64,000 bases of DNA from Spirosoma sordidisoli (GTDB taxonomy: Bacteria; Bacteroidota; Bacteroidia; Cytophagales; Spirosomataceae), in contig NZ_SBLB01000004.1 of assembly GCF_004138325.1 (NCBI RefSeq), forward strand, positions 652,722 to 716,721. The letters run 5' to 3'. Below are positions 8,775-17,600 of the stretch, piece after piece; the first letter of the stretch is position 1, and every line of letters begins with the position of its first letter. The position numbers were made by a program, and so were the translations under genes. Below the pieces are notes generated by a model. The model saw only the letters and a list, made by a program, of their open reading frames with translations. It was not told the DNA's origin and made no database searches.

Positions 8775-9671
8775 TTACTGCCAAAGCGGTTCATTGTCCC
8801 AACCGGCTTCAAAACCCATTGCATTTTTATCCACTTCTGGGTAGTTATGAAATAGAGCAGACAGTTTCTGCAAAAAACGATGATTGGGATTCACCGTTGA
8901 CAACAAGAAAAGAATCATAGATAGGGCGAAATATGTCCGGTTATTGCTCACTAACGGGTTTATCAACCAAGGTTTGCGGGGGTTTTTGGGAATACGAGGT
9001 TGAATACTCATTACTCGATTCCACAACCGGCTATGATGAGCACATACGTTACGTAGGTAGACGATACAATGAAGCCATGAAGCAAACGTACCATCATCAA
9101 GCCCAAAATAGCTCGCGATTTGTCTCTTCTCTATAGTTGTATTCAAATTCTTGTATAACATAGATAGCGAACCGAATGAAGCAACTTCCAACATCATCCA
9201 GCTCGGCGGCAACGGATCGTTATATTTCTGCCGGAACGCTCTTATAAATTCTTCATCGCTACGACTATATTCGGCCATTAGGCTACTAATAGTTCTTGTG
9301 TGGCTGGCCGTATCGGTAAACAAAGTTGTATCTGTGAACCAGAAAGGGCCAAACCTATGTGAGAGCACATAAATCATGTGTGCTCGTATAGCCACCTCTA
9401 TTTTTTCCAACTCGGCCAACACTAGTTTTCGTAGCTCCCGGTCAAAGCAATACAGCCGAAAACCTGTTTCAAACGTGGCTCCCGGCTTAAAGCGATGAGT
9501 TTGCTTATTATCTAAAAGAGGATACCAATAGCCGCTCAGTCGGTAATAGCTAACCTGAGCCAACAAATGAAGGGCTTTAACGTCGTCATGAACGATTAAA
9601 CCTCTTCCTTTAAGTCGATTAAGTTGATCCTGATAAGTGAGAGCAGGCTTGCGATAAGGGACTTTACTCAT
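8775..9671 (-). CDS. Abi_2 family (AbiD/AbiF-like) HEPN abortive-infection protein
   Basis: A 298-residue cytoplasmic protein. Family hallmarks are the N-terminal KPALTYQDQLNRLKGRGL, YYRLSGYWYPL (about 42-52), ELEKIEVAIRAH (about 87-98) and the HEPN-type RNVCAHHSRLWNR near residue 209, an R-x4-6-H RNase motif. Abi_2 proteins belong to the HEPN superfamily and are known in phage defence, where they stop growth of infected cells, probably by cutting RNA. It is the only gene between two copies of the tRNA-Leu 3' end and is visibly A+T-richer than its neighbours, so it was probably acquired. It has its own perfect promoter and a hairpin leader. The phage target is unknown. Confidence 0.9.
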   Translation of the reverse strand: MSKVPYRKPALTYQDQLNRLKGRGLIVHDDVKALHLLAQVSYYRLSGYWYPLLDNKQTHRFKPGATFETGFRLYCFDRELRKLVLAELEKIEVAIRAHMIYVLSHRFGPFWFTDTTLFTDTASHTRTISSLMAEYSRSDEEFIRAFRQKYNDPLPPSWMMLEVASFGSLSMLYKNLNTTIEKRQIASYFGLDDGTFASWLHCIVYLRNVCAHHSRLWNRVMSIQPRIPKNPRKPWLINPLVSNNRTYFALSMILFLLSTVNPNHRFLQKLSALFHNYPEVDKNAMGFEAGWDNEPLWQ

Positions 9672-9687
9672 GCCCTAAAAATAGAAA

Positions 9688-9729
9688 GCTCACCCTAAGC
9701 GCGCTGTTCTAACGGGAAGCGGGGTGAGC
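9688..9729 (-). ncRNA. Hairpin leader or small RNA directly upstream of the abi gene
   Basis: On the minus strand, GCTCACCC (9722-9729) pairs perfectly with GGGTGAGC (9688-9695). An inner CGCT/AGCG and GTT/AAC stem lies within. A T-rich stretch (TTTCTATTTTT) follows, and the abi ATG is 16 bases past the hairpin. The predicted transcription start is a few bases before the hairpin, so the leader is essentially this structure. It could be an attenuator, a ribosome-access switch or a small RNA that restrains the HEPN protein. The function is inference. Confidence 0.5.
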
Positions 9730-9738
9730 ATGTTGATG

Positions 9739-9769
9739 CAAAGTTAATATATACATTACCATTAGCAAA
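9739..9769 (-). promoter_or_regulatory. Consensus Bacteroidota promoter for the abi gene
   Basis: The -33 box TTTG (9766-9769), exactly 19 nt of spacer, and the -7 box TAACTTTG (9739-9746) match the Bacteroidota housekeeping consensus with no mismatch. It reads toward the abi gene. Confidence 0.75.
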
Positions 9770-9851
9770 AGATCCCATCTCTTTTGTTCAATGACCTCAG
9801 TGGATAGTACTACCGGGCCTTGAACGAAATGTTATTGCCTTCAAACTTCGG

Positions 9852-9977
9852 TTAGGCGTTGGCAAAGCTCACACAGTCTTTTGTCAGTTCATTCCAATCG
9901 GTGTTTTCTCTACCTTGAGAAAGATGAACGCTTTTTTGTCCAACTGCTAATCTTCCTGCATAAGTGCGTGCGTATAG
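9852..9977 (-). pseudogene. Possible 41-codon gene remnant inside the tRNA-Leu island
   Basis: A stop-to-stop open segment without a start codon encodes a polar, protein-like stretch (QGRENTDWNELTKDCVSFAN near its end). It could be the C-terminus of a decayed mobile-element gene or chance. The rest of 9770-10053 shows no ORF, repeat or RNA gene that I can recognise. Confidence 0.2.
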
Positions 9978-10053
9978 TTAGTCGCAATAGCTCAAAATAA
10001 CCTAAATACCAAGGAAGATACAAAGGTAAGCGGCCCCTGTGTTGGTGTACCTA

Positions 10054-10125
10054 CATAAACACAAAAGCCGCTGATGTCAGCGGCTCTGTTTGTTTCTTCC
10101 CCTTTCGGGAGGTACCAGGAGCGGG
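10054..10125 (-). repeat. tRNA-Leu 3' end and terminator (att-like direct repeat, proximal)
   Basis: Partner of the repeat at 8635-8704, with identical blocks of 45 nt and 16 nt. It includes the acceptor stem and part of the T-arm of the intact tRNA-Leu gene. The two copies enclose about 1.35 kb carrying only the abi gene. Confidence 0.8.
10061..10085 (-). terminator. Terminator of the tRNA-Gly/tRNA-Leu unit
   Basis: A 9-bp perfect stem AGCCGCTGA/TCAGCGGCT with a 2-nt loop, followed on the minus strand by TTTGTGTTT. It lies 28 bp after tRNA-Leu. An identical hairpin sits at 8647-8666. Confidence 0.8.
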
Positions 10126-10197
10126 AGTCGAACCCGCACGGGCTTGTGGCCCACAGGATTTTAAGTCCGGCGTGTCTACCGATTCCACCATCCCGGC
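10111..10197 (-). tRNA. tRNA-Leu (anticodon UAA)
   Basis: A class II tRNA with a long variable arm. Its acceptor is GCCGGGA/TCCTGGT with two G-U pairs, the anticodon loop is CTTAAAA (UAA), and the T-arm is GCGGGTTCGACTCCCGC. The discriminator A is at 10113 and is followed by CC but not the final A, so CCA is completed after transcription. It is the apparent integration target of the abi island. Confidence 0.95.
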
Positions 10198-10203
10198 ATT
10201 TAC

Positions 10204-10229
10204 GAAAAAAGCACCGTTGGTCGGTGCCT
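10204..10229 (-). terminator. Hairpin between tRNA-Gly and tRNA-Leu
   Basis: GCACCG (10211-10216) pairs with CGGTGC (10222-10227) around a 5-nt loop, with a six-T run downstream on the minus strand. It resembles an intrinsic terminator but lies between two tRNAs that share one visible promoter. It may act as a partial terminator or a processing signal. Confidence 0.6.
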
Positions 10230-10235
10230 TTTTCG

Positions 10236-10311
10236 TGGAGCGAAAGACGGGGTTCGAACCCGCGACCTCGACCTTGGCAAGGTCGCGCTCTACCAGCTGA
10301 GCTACTTTCGC
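10236..10311 (-). tRNA. tRNA-Gly (anticodon GCC)
   Basis: A 76-nt cloverleaf with acceptor GCGAAAG/CTTTCGC, D-arm GCTCAGCTGGTAGAGC, anticodon loop TTGCCAA and T-arm GCGGGTTCGAACCCCGT. The CCA end is encoded. Confidence 0.96.
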
Positions 10312-10356
10312 GTATTATAATTTTGCAATTCCCAGTATGTCGGCGAATTGTGGATG

Positions 10357-10387
10357 CAAAATTAGCGCTATTTCGACGCTTGTCAAG
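10357..10387 (-). promoter_or_regulatory. Promoter of the tRNA-Gly/tRNA-Leu unit
   Basis: The -7 box TAATTTTG (10357-10364) fits TAnnTTTG exactly. The -33 box CTTG (10384-10387) has one mismatch to TTTG at the canonical 19-nt spacing. The start of tRNA-Gly is 45 bp downstream. Confidence 0.65.
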
Positions 10388-10442
10388 TCTTAGACCCAAA
10401 AAAATTTACATCTACCTCACGTCGATCGGGTCGAAAAACTGA

Positions 10443-11306
10443 TTACGAATGGGTTAGGGCGATCAGCAGAATGAAAAAACTGTTCAGACACACGCCCGAT
10501 ATCCACATCATGCGCATCGTATGGCGGTAATCGGCCAGGCCCGGGTTATGCCACACCCGCCAGAACCAGCGCAGGAAGTACAGGACCGCCGGCAACAGAA
10601 ATACCAAATAGAGCCAGAAGTAATAACCGTCCTGAAAGTAGACGTAAAAGGCCAGCAACGACAGACCATACATCAACACGGCACAGATAAATGTGCCCCG
10701 AACACCGAGCAGCAGGCTGAGCGTCCGGTCGCCCCGGCGCGCATCTTCGTGGTGCTGGTAGACCTGCGTAACCGGATACAGCGCCATCAGATTCAGCACG
10801 CCCAGCAATCCGCCCAGCAACAGCCGGGGTTCCAGTACCGCCGACAGCGGCAGGTTATTGATCGACACATAGGTCATGACATAGGTGATCCCGCCCTGCA
10901 ACCCGCTGATGAGTAGCCAGCTGAAGATCGGGTACTTTTTGAGCCGGATGCGGTCGTGGCTATACGCTTTGGTGATAAAGCCGTAGACAAGCAGATAGAC
11001 GACAAAGGCCCAGTTGACAAAAGCACCCAGAAGCAACGCAACGACATCGAGCACCCACGAGAGCCAGTACAGGCTGCTGGTAACGGGCGGGGGCGATTCA
11101 AGTCCGCCAATGGGCCCTTCGTCTTTATCGAAATAGCTGTTATAGGCGTTGCTGGCCGGGTACAGCAGCAGATGAATGATCAGTCCTACGGCAACGATAC
11201 GACCCAGGTGGAAGGTGGGCGACTGACTGACGGCGAACCAGAAGATGGGCAGCAGAAAAAACGAGAAAGGTACCCGCAGGTGCAGCCACAGGGTTCGGGC
11301 GTTCAT
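10443..11306 (-). CDS. UbiA-family prenyltransferase
   Basis: A 287-residue integral membrane protein with about eight helices. The first Asp-rich motif is NAYNSYFDKDEG (residues 53-64), and the second conserved loop is YSHDRIRLKKYP (115-126). These bind Mg-diphosphate of an isoprenoid donor, which the enzyme transfers to an aromatic or similar acceptor in lipid-quinone, haem or tetraether-type pathways. It is divergent (114 bp) from a type III polyketide synthase. This suggests, but does not prove, that it prenylates a polyketide-derived phenol or takes part in a shared lipid pathway. The acceptor is unknown. Confidence 0.88.
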   Translation of the reverse strand: MNARTLWLHLRVPFSFFLLPIFWFAVSQSPTFHLGRIVAVGLIIHLLLYPASNAYNSYFDKDEGPIGGLESPPPVTSSLYWLSWVLDVVALLLGAFVNWAFVVYLLVYGFITKAYSHDRIRLKKYPIFSWLLISGLQGGITYVMTYVSINNLPLSAVLEPRLLLGGLLGVLNLMALYPVTQVYQHHEDARRGDRTLSLLLGVRGTFICAVLMYGLSLLAFYVYFQDGYYFWLYLVFLLPAVLYFLRWFWRVWHNPGLADYRHTMRMMWISGVCLNSFFILLIALTHS

Positions 11307-11420
11307 GGCTTTTTGGTTAAAGTGCGCTCAATTTAAAGAACTTTCAGCTCAACGCGCAGTTATACGAGAACCCAGTTTTGTTCATACGTTTAGCCTCCGT
11401 ACTGGCGGAGCACCCACTCT

Positions 11421-12638
11421 ATGAGACAGCATCGCAGCGGCTATATCAATAGCATCGGCACCGCCGTACCCGCCTATTCATCGACCCAACAGAAAGCGGC
11501 TGAGTTTATGGCCGATGTGCTGCAACTCGACGAGCGTGACAGCCGACGGCTTATGGCTCTTTATCGCCATACGCGTATCGACCAGCGCCATACCGTACTG
11601 GCCGATTACGTTCGGCCCAAAGACGAGTTTACCTTTTATGCCAACACGCCCGGTATGGAGCCGTTTCCGACGGTGAGTCAGCGGATGGGCGTATATCGGC
11701 AGGAGGCTGTTCCCCTGGCCCTGAAAGCCATTCAGGATTGCTTTGCCAACTATGCCGACTTCGATCCGCAGACCATTACGCACCTGATCACGGTCAGCTG
11801 TACGGGCCTGTATGCACCAGGTCCCGACATCGAGATTATCGAAGCACTGGGCCTGCCGAATACCACCCAGAGGCTCGCCATCAATTTTATGGGCTGTTAC
11901 GGAGCCTTTAACGGGCTGAAAGCAGCCGATGCCATTGTGCGGTCCGATGCCGACGCGCGGGTACTGGTGGTGTGCGTAGAGCTGTGTACGATTCACTTCC
12001 AGAAAAAAACCGAAACCGACCACCTGCTTTCCAACGCGCTCTTTGCCGACGGCTCGGCCGCGGTGCTGGTAGAGAGCCGACCTCGGCCCGAGCAGTCGTT
12101 CCGGCTGCGGTCGTTCTACTGCGACCTGCTCCCCGAAGGGAAACACGCTATGGCCTGGCACGTGAGCGACTTCGGCTTTGAGATGACACTCACCGCCGAA
12201 GTACCGACGTTTATCCAGCAGGGGATTGGTCAGCTGATGGAGCGCCTGCTCGACCAGTGCGGCCTGACCCTCGATGATATTGGCCACTACGCCCTCCATC
12301 CTGGCGGCCGGCGGATTCTGGAAGTTATCGAAGGGCAGCTGGGCATAACCCCCTTCGACAACCGCCACGCCTACGAGGTGCTGCGCCAGAACGGGAATAT
12401 GTCGTCGGCCACGGTTCTGTTCGTGCTGAAAGAGGTATGGAACAAGCTGCAGCGCCGGCAACTGACCGAACCGGCGTCGGCCGACGAGACGGAACCTACG
12501 CTGTCTCAACCCGATAACATACTGAGCTGTGCGTTTGGCCCCGGCCTGACCCTCGAAGCGATGGTACTGGAAGTAGTTACGGACGCACCGGTCTACGCTA
12601 CGACAGCACCTTCCAGCGCATCAGCCCGAGTTTTGTGA
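11421..12638 (+). CDS. Type III polyketide synthase (chalcone synthase-like)
   Basis: A 405-residue homodimer-type condensing enzyme that extends an acyl-CoA starter with malonyl-CoA to a pyrone, resorcinol or phloroglucinol. The catalytic triad is visible: Cys127 in VSCTGLYAPGPD, His293 in ALHPGGRR and Asn326 in NGNMSSAT. Bacterial relatives make alkylpyrones or alkylresorcinols. No methyltransferase or oxidase lies beside it; the UbiA gene is divergent on the left. Its 3' end overlaps the convergent glycosyltransferase gene by 41 bp. A short CTCCG/CGGAG hairpin lies about 10 bp before the start. Confidence 0.93.
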   Translation: MRQHRSGYINSIGTAVPAYSSTQQKAAEFMADVLQLDERDSRRLMALYRHTRIDQRHTVLADYVRPKDEFTFYANTPGMEPFPTVSQRMGVYRQEAVPLALKAIQDCFANYADFDPQTITHLITVSCTGLYAPGPDIEIIEALGLPNTTQRLAINFMGCYGAFNGLKAADAIVRSDADARVLVVCVELCTIHFQKKTETDHLLSNALFADGSAAVLVESRPRPEQSFRLRSFYCDLLPEGKHAMAWHVSDFGFEMTLTAEVPTFIQQGIGQLMERLLDQCGLTLDDIGHYALHPGGRRILEVIEGQLGITPFDNRHAYEVLRQNGNMSSATVLFVLKEVWNKLQRRQLTEPASADETEPTLSQPDNILSCAFGPGLTLEAMVLEVVTDAPVYATTAPSSASARVL

Positions 12639-13338
12639 GCATGTAGAAGAGCGAGGTGCGCAGTACACCCAGGCCATAGATCGAGGAGCGCCGGAAATTG
12701 ATGGACGATGCTTCTTCGAAATACTTGGTGGGGCAGGTCACCTCGCCAATATCGAAGCCTTTGTAGAAAATCTGCGCAATCATCTCGTTGTCGAAGATGA
12801 AGTCGTCGGAATTGTGAGTGAAGTCGAGGCTGCGCAACACCTCGCCCGAGAACGCCCGGTAGCCGGTGTGATACTCCGACAGTTTCTGGTTCATGAGCAG
12901 GTTCTGCGTGAACGTCAGAAAGCGGTTGGCAATGTATTTATACATAGGCATTCCCCCTTTGAGAGCGCCTTTCCCCAAAATTCGGGAGCCAAACACAACC
13001 GGGTAAAGCCCATTGCCAATGATGGTAATCATAGCAGGCAGTAAGAGGGGCGTATACTGGTAATCAGGGTGCAGCATAATAACGATGTCGGCTCCCAGCT
13101 CCAGTGCCTGTGCATAGCATGTCTTCTGGTTACCACCATAGCCTTTATTCCGATCATGCCGGATAACATGCCGGATCCCCAGCTTACGGGCAACCTCAAC
13201 GGTATTATCCGGACTGGCGTCATCAACCAGAATGACGTCATCAACCAGATCGAATGGAATTTCACGGTAGGTACGCTCCAGCGTGAGGGCAGCCCGGTAG
13301 GCGGGCATCACTACAACGACTTTTTTACTATTAAACAT
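12598..13338 (-). CDS. Family 2 glycosyltransferase (dolichyl/polyprenyl-phosphate mannosyltransferase-like)
   Basis: A 246-residue GT-A fold enzyme. The nucleotide-sugar site appears as VVVMPAYRAALTLERTYREI, ILVDDASPDNT (residues 36-46) and MLHPDYQY (D92), followed by the acceptor region EYHTGYRAFSG. It resembles DPM1-like enzymes that charge polyprenyl phosphate with a sugar. It has no membrane helices of its own. The coding 3' end overlaps the type III PKS gene by 41 bp tail to tail, so both frames use those bases. Confidence 0.9.
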   Translation of the reverse strand: MFNSKKVVVVMPAYRAALTLERTYREIPFDLVDDVILVDDASPDNTVEVARKLGIRHVIRHDRNKGYGGNQKTCYAQALELGADIVIMLHPDYQYTPLLLPAMITIIGNGLYPVVFGSRILGKGALKGGMPMYKYIANRFLTFTQNLLMNQKLSEYHTGYRAFSGEVLRSLDFTHNSDDFIFDNEMIAQIFYKGFDIGEVTCPTKYFEEASSINFRRSSIYGLGVLRTSLFYMLTKLGLMRWKVLS

Positions 13339-13482
13339 GGGTCAAAACTAAGGCCTAAGACTCACTAAGCCAATATTATGCCGAACCAAGCGAAACCATT
13401 CGGCGTATTGATTATAGTTTTACCGAATTAAACTAACTTTTCCGGCAGGACAGGGTTAGACTGATGTTCTTGCCGATATGCT

Positions 13483-14565
13483 ATGCTAACCAGCGAAACT
13501 ACGTTCTTTCTGGCTTTTGCCGCTTTTGTGCTGATCGTGATGGCACTCGACCTCGGGGTTTTTTCCCGGCAGAAAAGCCACGTTGTCCATTTTAAAGAAG
13601 CCGCCACCTGGAGTGCCATCTGGGTCGCCTTGTCGGTCGGGTTTTATTTTCTGCTCAAAAACTACGGGTATCTCGTTCACGGCATCACCGATATGGCGAG
13701 GTTGCAGGAAGTACAGAACCTGTATGCCGACCACGTTGATCTGGTCCCCGGCGATTTTGCAACCAGCCTGGCCCGGTTTCAGAATAACATGGCCCTCGAG
13801 TACATAACGGGCTATCTGGTCGAATACTCGCTCTCGGCCGACAACATCTTTGTCTTCATTCTGATATTCAACTCCTTCGGCGTTCGGGAACGGTACTATA
13901 AGAAGATTCTGGTTTGGGGGATTCTGGGCGCTATTGTCCTACGCTTCGTCTTCATCTTCGTGGGGGCGGCCCTGTTGCAGCGTTTCGAGTGGATCATCTA
14001 CATCTTCGGCGCATTTCTGGTCTATACCGGTCTTCAGCTTTTCTTCCAGAAAGACGAGGACGAAAAAATCGAGCCCAGTAAACACCCGGTTGTTCGGTTT
14101 GCGAGCAAATACCTCAACGTGTACAAGCGCAACGTAACCGATAATTTCTTTGTCCGCCGGAAGTCGGATCAGAAACTGTTCGTTACGCCCCTCTTCATTA
14201 TCGTTATTGTGGTGGCGTTTACGGACCTGATCTTCGCCGTCGACTCGATCCCGGCTATTTTCTCGATCACCAAAGATCCGTACATCGTTTTCTTCTCGAA
14301 CGTGTTTGCCATCATGGGGCTGCGGTCCATGTTCTTCTTCCTGTCGAGTATCATGAGTCAGTTCCGCTTCCTGAAAGTCGGCCTGGCGGTGCTGCTGACG
14401 TTCATAGGCGTGAAAATGCTGACCGAACACTGGCTCGAAGAGCTTGGTTTTCAGCCCGTTTACTCGCTCTACATCATCATCGCCATCCTGACCATCAGTG
14501 TGCTGGCTTCCTGGCTCATTCCAGAGAAGAAAGAGGAGGTTGAACGCGTAAAGGAAGATGCCTGA
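13483..14565 (+). CDS. TerC/Alx-family integral membrane protein
   Basis: A 360-residue multi-pass protein with about nine helices. Family signatures are VMALDLGVFSRQ near the N-terminus, EYITGYLVEYSLSADNIFVF (about 110-130) and VVAFTDLIFAVDSIPAIF (about 245-262), with intramembrane acidic residues. Relatives include Alx, linked to manganese export and alkaline response, and TerC, linked to tellurite resistance and metalation of secreted proteins. No ter operon is present here, so the Alx-like metal-export role is the better guess. A nested hairpin lies 33 bp downstream. Confidence 0.93.
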   Translation: MLTSETTFFLAFAAFVLIVMALDLGVFSRQKSHVVHFKEAATWSAIWVALSVGFYFLLKNYGYLVHGITDMARLQEVQNLYADHVDLVPGDFATSLARFQNNMALEYITGYLVEYSLSADNIFVFILIFNSFGVRERYYKKILVWGILGAIVLRFVFIFVGAALLQRFEWIIYIFGAFLVYTGLQLFFQKDEDEKIEPSKHPVVRFASKYLNVYKRNVTDNFFVRRKSDQKLFVTPLFIIVIVVAFTDLIFAVDSIPAIFSITKDPYIVFFSNVFAIMGLRSMFFFLSSIMSQFRFLKVGLAVLLTFIGVKMLTEHWLEELGFQPVYSLYIIIAILTISVLASWLIPEKKEEVERVKEDA

Positions 14566-14598
14566 CCGGGCCGGTTTTCTATTCTAGCGTTCCTATAC

Positions 14599-14640
14599 AT
14601 CGCAGGACTTATCATAGCGCGCTATGGCAAGTCCTGCGAT
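14599..14640 (+). terminator. Nested hairpin after the TerC gene
   Basis: A perfect 12-bp outer stem (ATCGCAGGACTT at 14599-14610 with its complement at 14629-14640) encloses the self-complementary ATAGCGCGCTAT (14614-14625). TGTGTTT follows. It probably terminates TerC transcription. It also shows that the upstream ATG at 14624 lies inside a hairpin and is an unlikely start for the helicase. Confidence 0.55.
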
Positions 14641-14662
14641 TGTGTTTAATCTTGTAAGGAAT

Positions 14663-17600
14663 ATGGGGCCAACCTTTCGTTCCGACATCCTGCGCGCCTA
14701 CCGCCGACGCCTGACCAACCTCAGCAGCCGTAACCGATCGCTGCTGCTGACCAGTTTGCCAGCCGGTCAGTTTCTGGACCTGCACGAAGCTAACTTTGTG
14801 CTCAACAAGCCTTCGTTCACGATCGTGGCTGAGCTGATGGCCCGAAAAGCTGCGGTGCCGGTCTGCGACGTACTCGATGCCCGGCAGGAACGGAGCAACG
14901 AAGTAAGCCGGAAACTTCGGCGTATAGATCGTACTGCCCGGTTTATCGAAGAAGAACGCGGCACCGAAGACCTGTATGTAGGCTGGCCGTTTGTACAGGG
15001 TAAGTTTGGCGATGGCACGGTTGTTCATGGCCCGCTCCTCTTCTTTCCGGTACGGATCGAACAGCGGGGTAAAGTCTGGACGCTCGTTCGCCGGGGCGAC
15101 GAAGTAGCGTTTCTGAATCCGACTTTCGCTCTGGCGTATGGTCAGTTTAACCAGATCAGGCTACCCGATGAGGTCATCGAGAAAACAGCCGACGATTTCG
15201 ACCGCGACCCGCTGGTGTTTCGTACGCAGTTGTACGAATGGCTTAAAGACAGCCCGTTCGACATCCATTTCAACCAGGACTTATTCACCGATCAGCTCCG
15301 GTTTTTCAACAAACAAACCGCCAAAACACTCGACCAGCTCGAACGCACCGGCGAGCTAAAGCTATACCCCGAAGCCGTACTGGGCATTTTTCCGCAGGCC
15401 GGTTCGTATCTAGTTCCCGATTATGATCAGCTGATTCTGGAACAGGAGAACGGGCCACAGGATGCGGACATACCCTCGCCGTCGGCCTCTTCGCTGCTTT
15501 CCGAAAAACAGATCCATACGCCACTACCGCTCGACGCATCGCAGGAAGCGGCCCTGCGGGCCGTGAAAGCCGGGCAATCGCTGGTAGTGCAGGGGCCGCC
15601 AGGTACGGGAAAGTCGCAGTTGATTGCGAATCTGATGGCCGATGCGGCCGCGGGTGGCAAACGCGTACTGCTGGTTTGTCAGAAACGGGCCGCGCTCGAT
15701 GTGGTCCAGGCGCGGTTGCAGGACGTCGGTATTGGTGCCTTTTTGGCCCTGATTCATGATTTTCAGGACGACCGCCGGGGCTTGTACGCTCAGATAGCCG
15801 GGCAGATCGAGCAGCTGGATACCTATCGACAGCAGAACAACAGCCTGAACGCCGTGCTGCTGGAACGCGACTTTGAGGTAGAGAGCCGCCGAATCGACGA
15901 AGCGGTTGCCGAACTCGGCGCGTTCAAAGAAGCCCTGTTCGACACGAGCTTGTTCGGCCTGTCGGCCAAAGAATTATACCTGATCAGCGACACATCCGGC
16001 CCAACCACTCAGGTCGACGATGTTTATCAACAATTCCACAAAGCCAATGTGGATAACTTTGTCGAGCGACTACGTGACTTTTCAGCCTATCAGCAACGGC
16101 TGGGCACTGATCACCCCTGGGCCGATCGCCAGTCAATGGCAGACTATACCACCGCCGACCAGCCCCGAATCGATCAGACCATCAGTCGTTGGGTACAAAC
16201 CCGGACTGACGCCCACAAACTGACTACCGCCCAGCTGGGCAAACCACTAACGCTGGCCGAACTCGCCGACTGGCACGCCCACGACTGGTCACTTACGGCG
16301 CTGCTGGCACTACTCGATACGCCCGACGCTGACAGCCAGTGGCACCTGCTGCAGGCCCTACGGGTAAACCCAGCCCATCCGGCCCTGGCGATACCCGAAA
16401 CGCGACTTACCGACCTCGCCGACACCTGGGCCGACGCCGACAATCCTGAAACCTCGCTGCCCGTTGCCGAGCTGCGGTCCTTTCGTGCCCTCCTTACCGA
16501 TGCGCTGGCCGCCCGCCCCTCCTGGATTCGGTGGAATTGGTGGCAGCTAACCCATCCCGGCAATCGCCAGCTCGTGGCCGTAGCTGCTGCTAACCGGCTG
16601 ACCCTAAGCGAAGCCGATCTGATGAAGCTGGCCACCCAGGTCGATACCCGCATCAGACTCGAAGCCGTTCGATACGAAGCCGGACCTCTATTGGCGGGTC
16701 TGCCGCTGTCTGACGGGCCCGATAGTCTGCGGCTCCTGCGCCGGGTTCGGTCTGTACTCGACCGGCTGGCCGACTTGCCGGTTCTGCGTTCGCTCCCCGA
16801 AGCCCATTGGCAAACGCATGCGCAGTTCATCAACAGCGTTACCCGTTTGCTGGCCCTGGCCCGGCAGGTCGACGCTCAACAGATCAGCAGCCAGTCGTAC
16901 CTGACCAGCACCCAGCTCGACCACATCTGGTCCGATCCAGCTCAGGCCGACAGGCTGCGGCAGTCGCTCCAGCGCGACTTTGACTACCTGCTGGAGGCCG
17001 ACCGGCTACAAGCCGGTTTTTTAGAAGCCGAGCGAATTCTAGTCGACCGCCTGATGCATACCGAACCAACAGCCTGGACCGCTACCGTTCAGAACGCGCT
17101 TTACCTGGCCTGGATCGATGCTCTTGAGCAGCAATATCCCGTGTTACGCATGGTTTCTTCGCTGCGGATGACCCAGCTGGAGCAGGCCCTGCAAACGAGC
17201 GTCCATCGCAAACAGGTACTCAGCCAGGACAATTTGCTGGTCAAGCTTCGGGAGCAGACGTATAAAAACCTGACCTTCAACCGGCTCAACAACGTAGTTA
17301 CCTACCGCGACCTGCTGCACCAGACTACCAAGAAACGGAACATATGGCCCGTCCGTAAACTAATGGAACGCTTTGCCGACGAGGTATTCAGGCTCGTTCC
17401 GTGCTGGCTGGCCTCCCCCGAAACGGTATCGGCTGTGTTTCCGTTACGGGCAGACCTGTTCGATCTGGTGATCTTCGACGAAGCCTCGCAGTGCTTTGCC
17501 GAACAGGGTATTCCTGCCATGGCCCGGGGCAAACAGATCGTCGTAACCGGCGACAACCAGCAGCTGCGCCCCAGCGATCTCTATCGGACTCGCCTGACCG

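Noticed and set aside
9992..10442. Proteins of about 130 residues over the tRNA region, both strands
   Set aside because: They overlap two tRNA genes and their terminators, and have no homologous appearance.
14624..14662. Earlier helicase start at 14624
   Set aside because: The ATG is inside a hairpin; 14663 has an AAGGA ribosome-binding site at the right distance.
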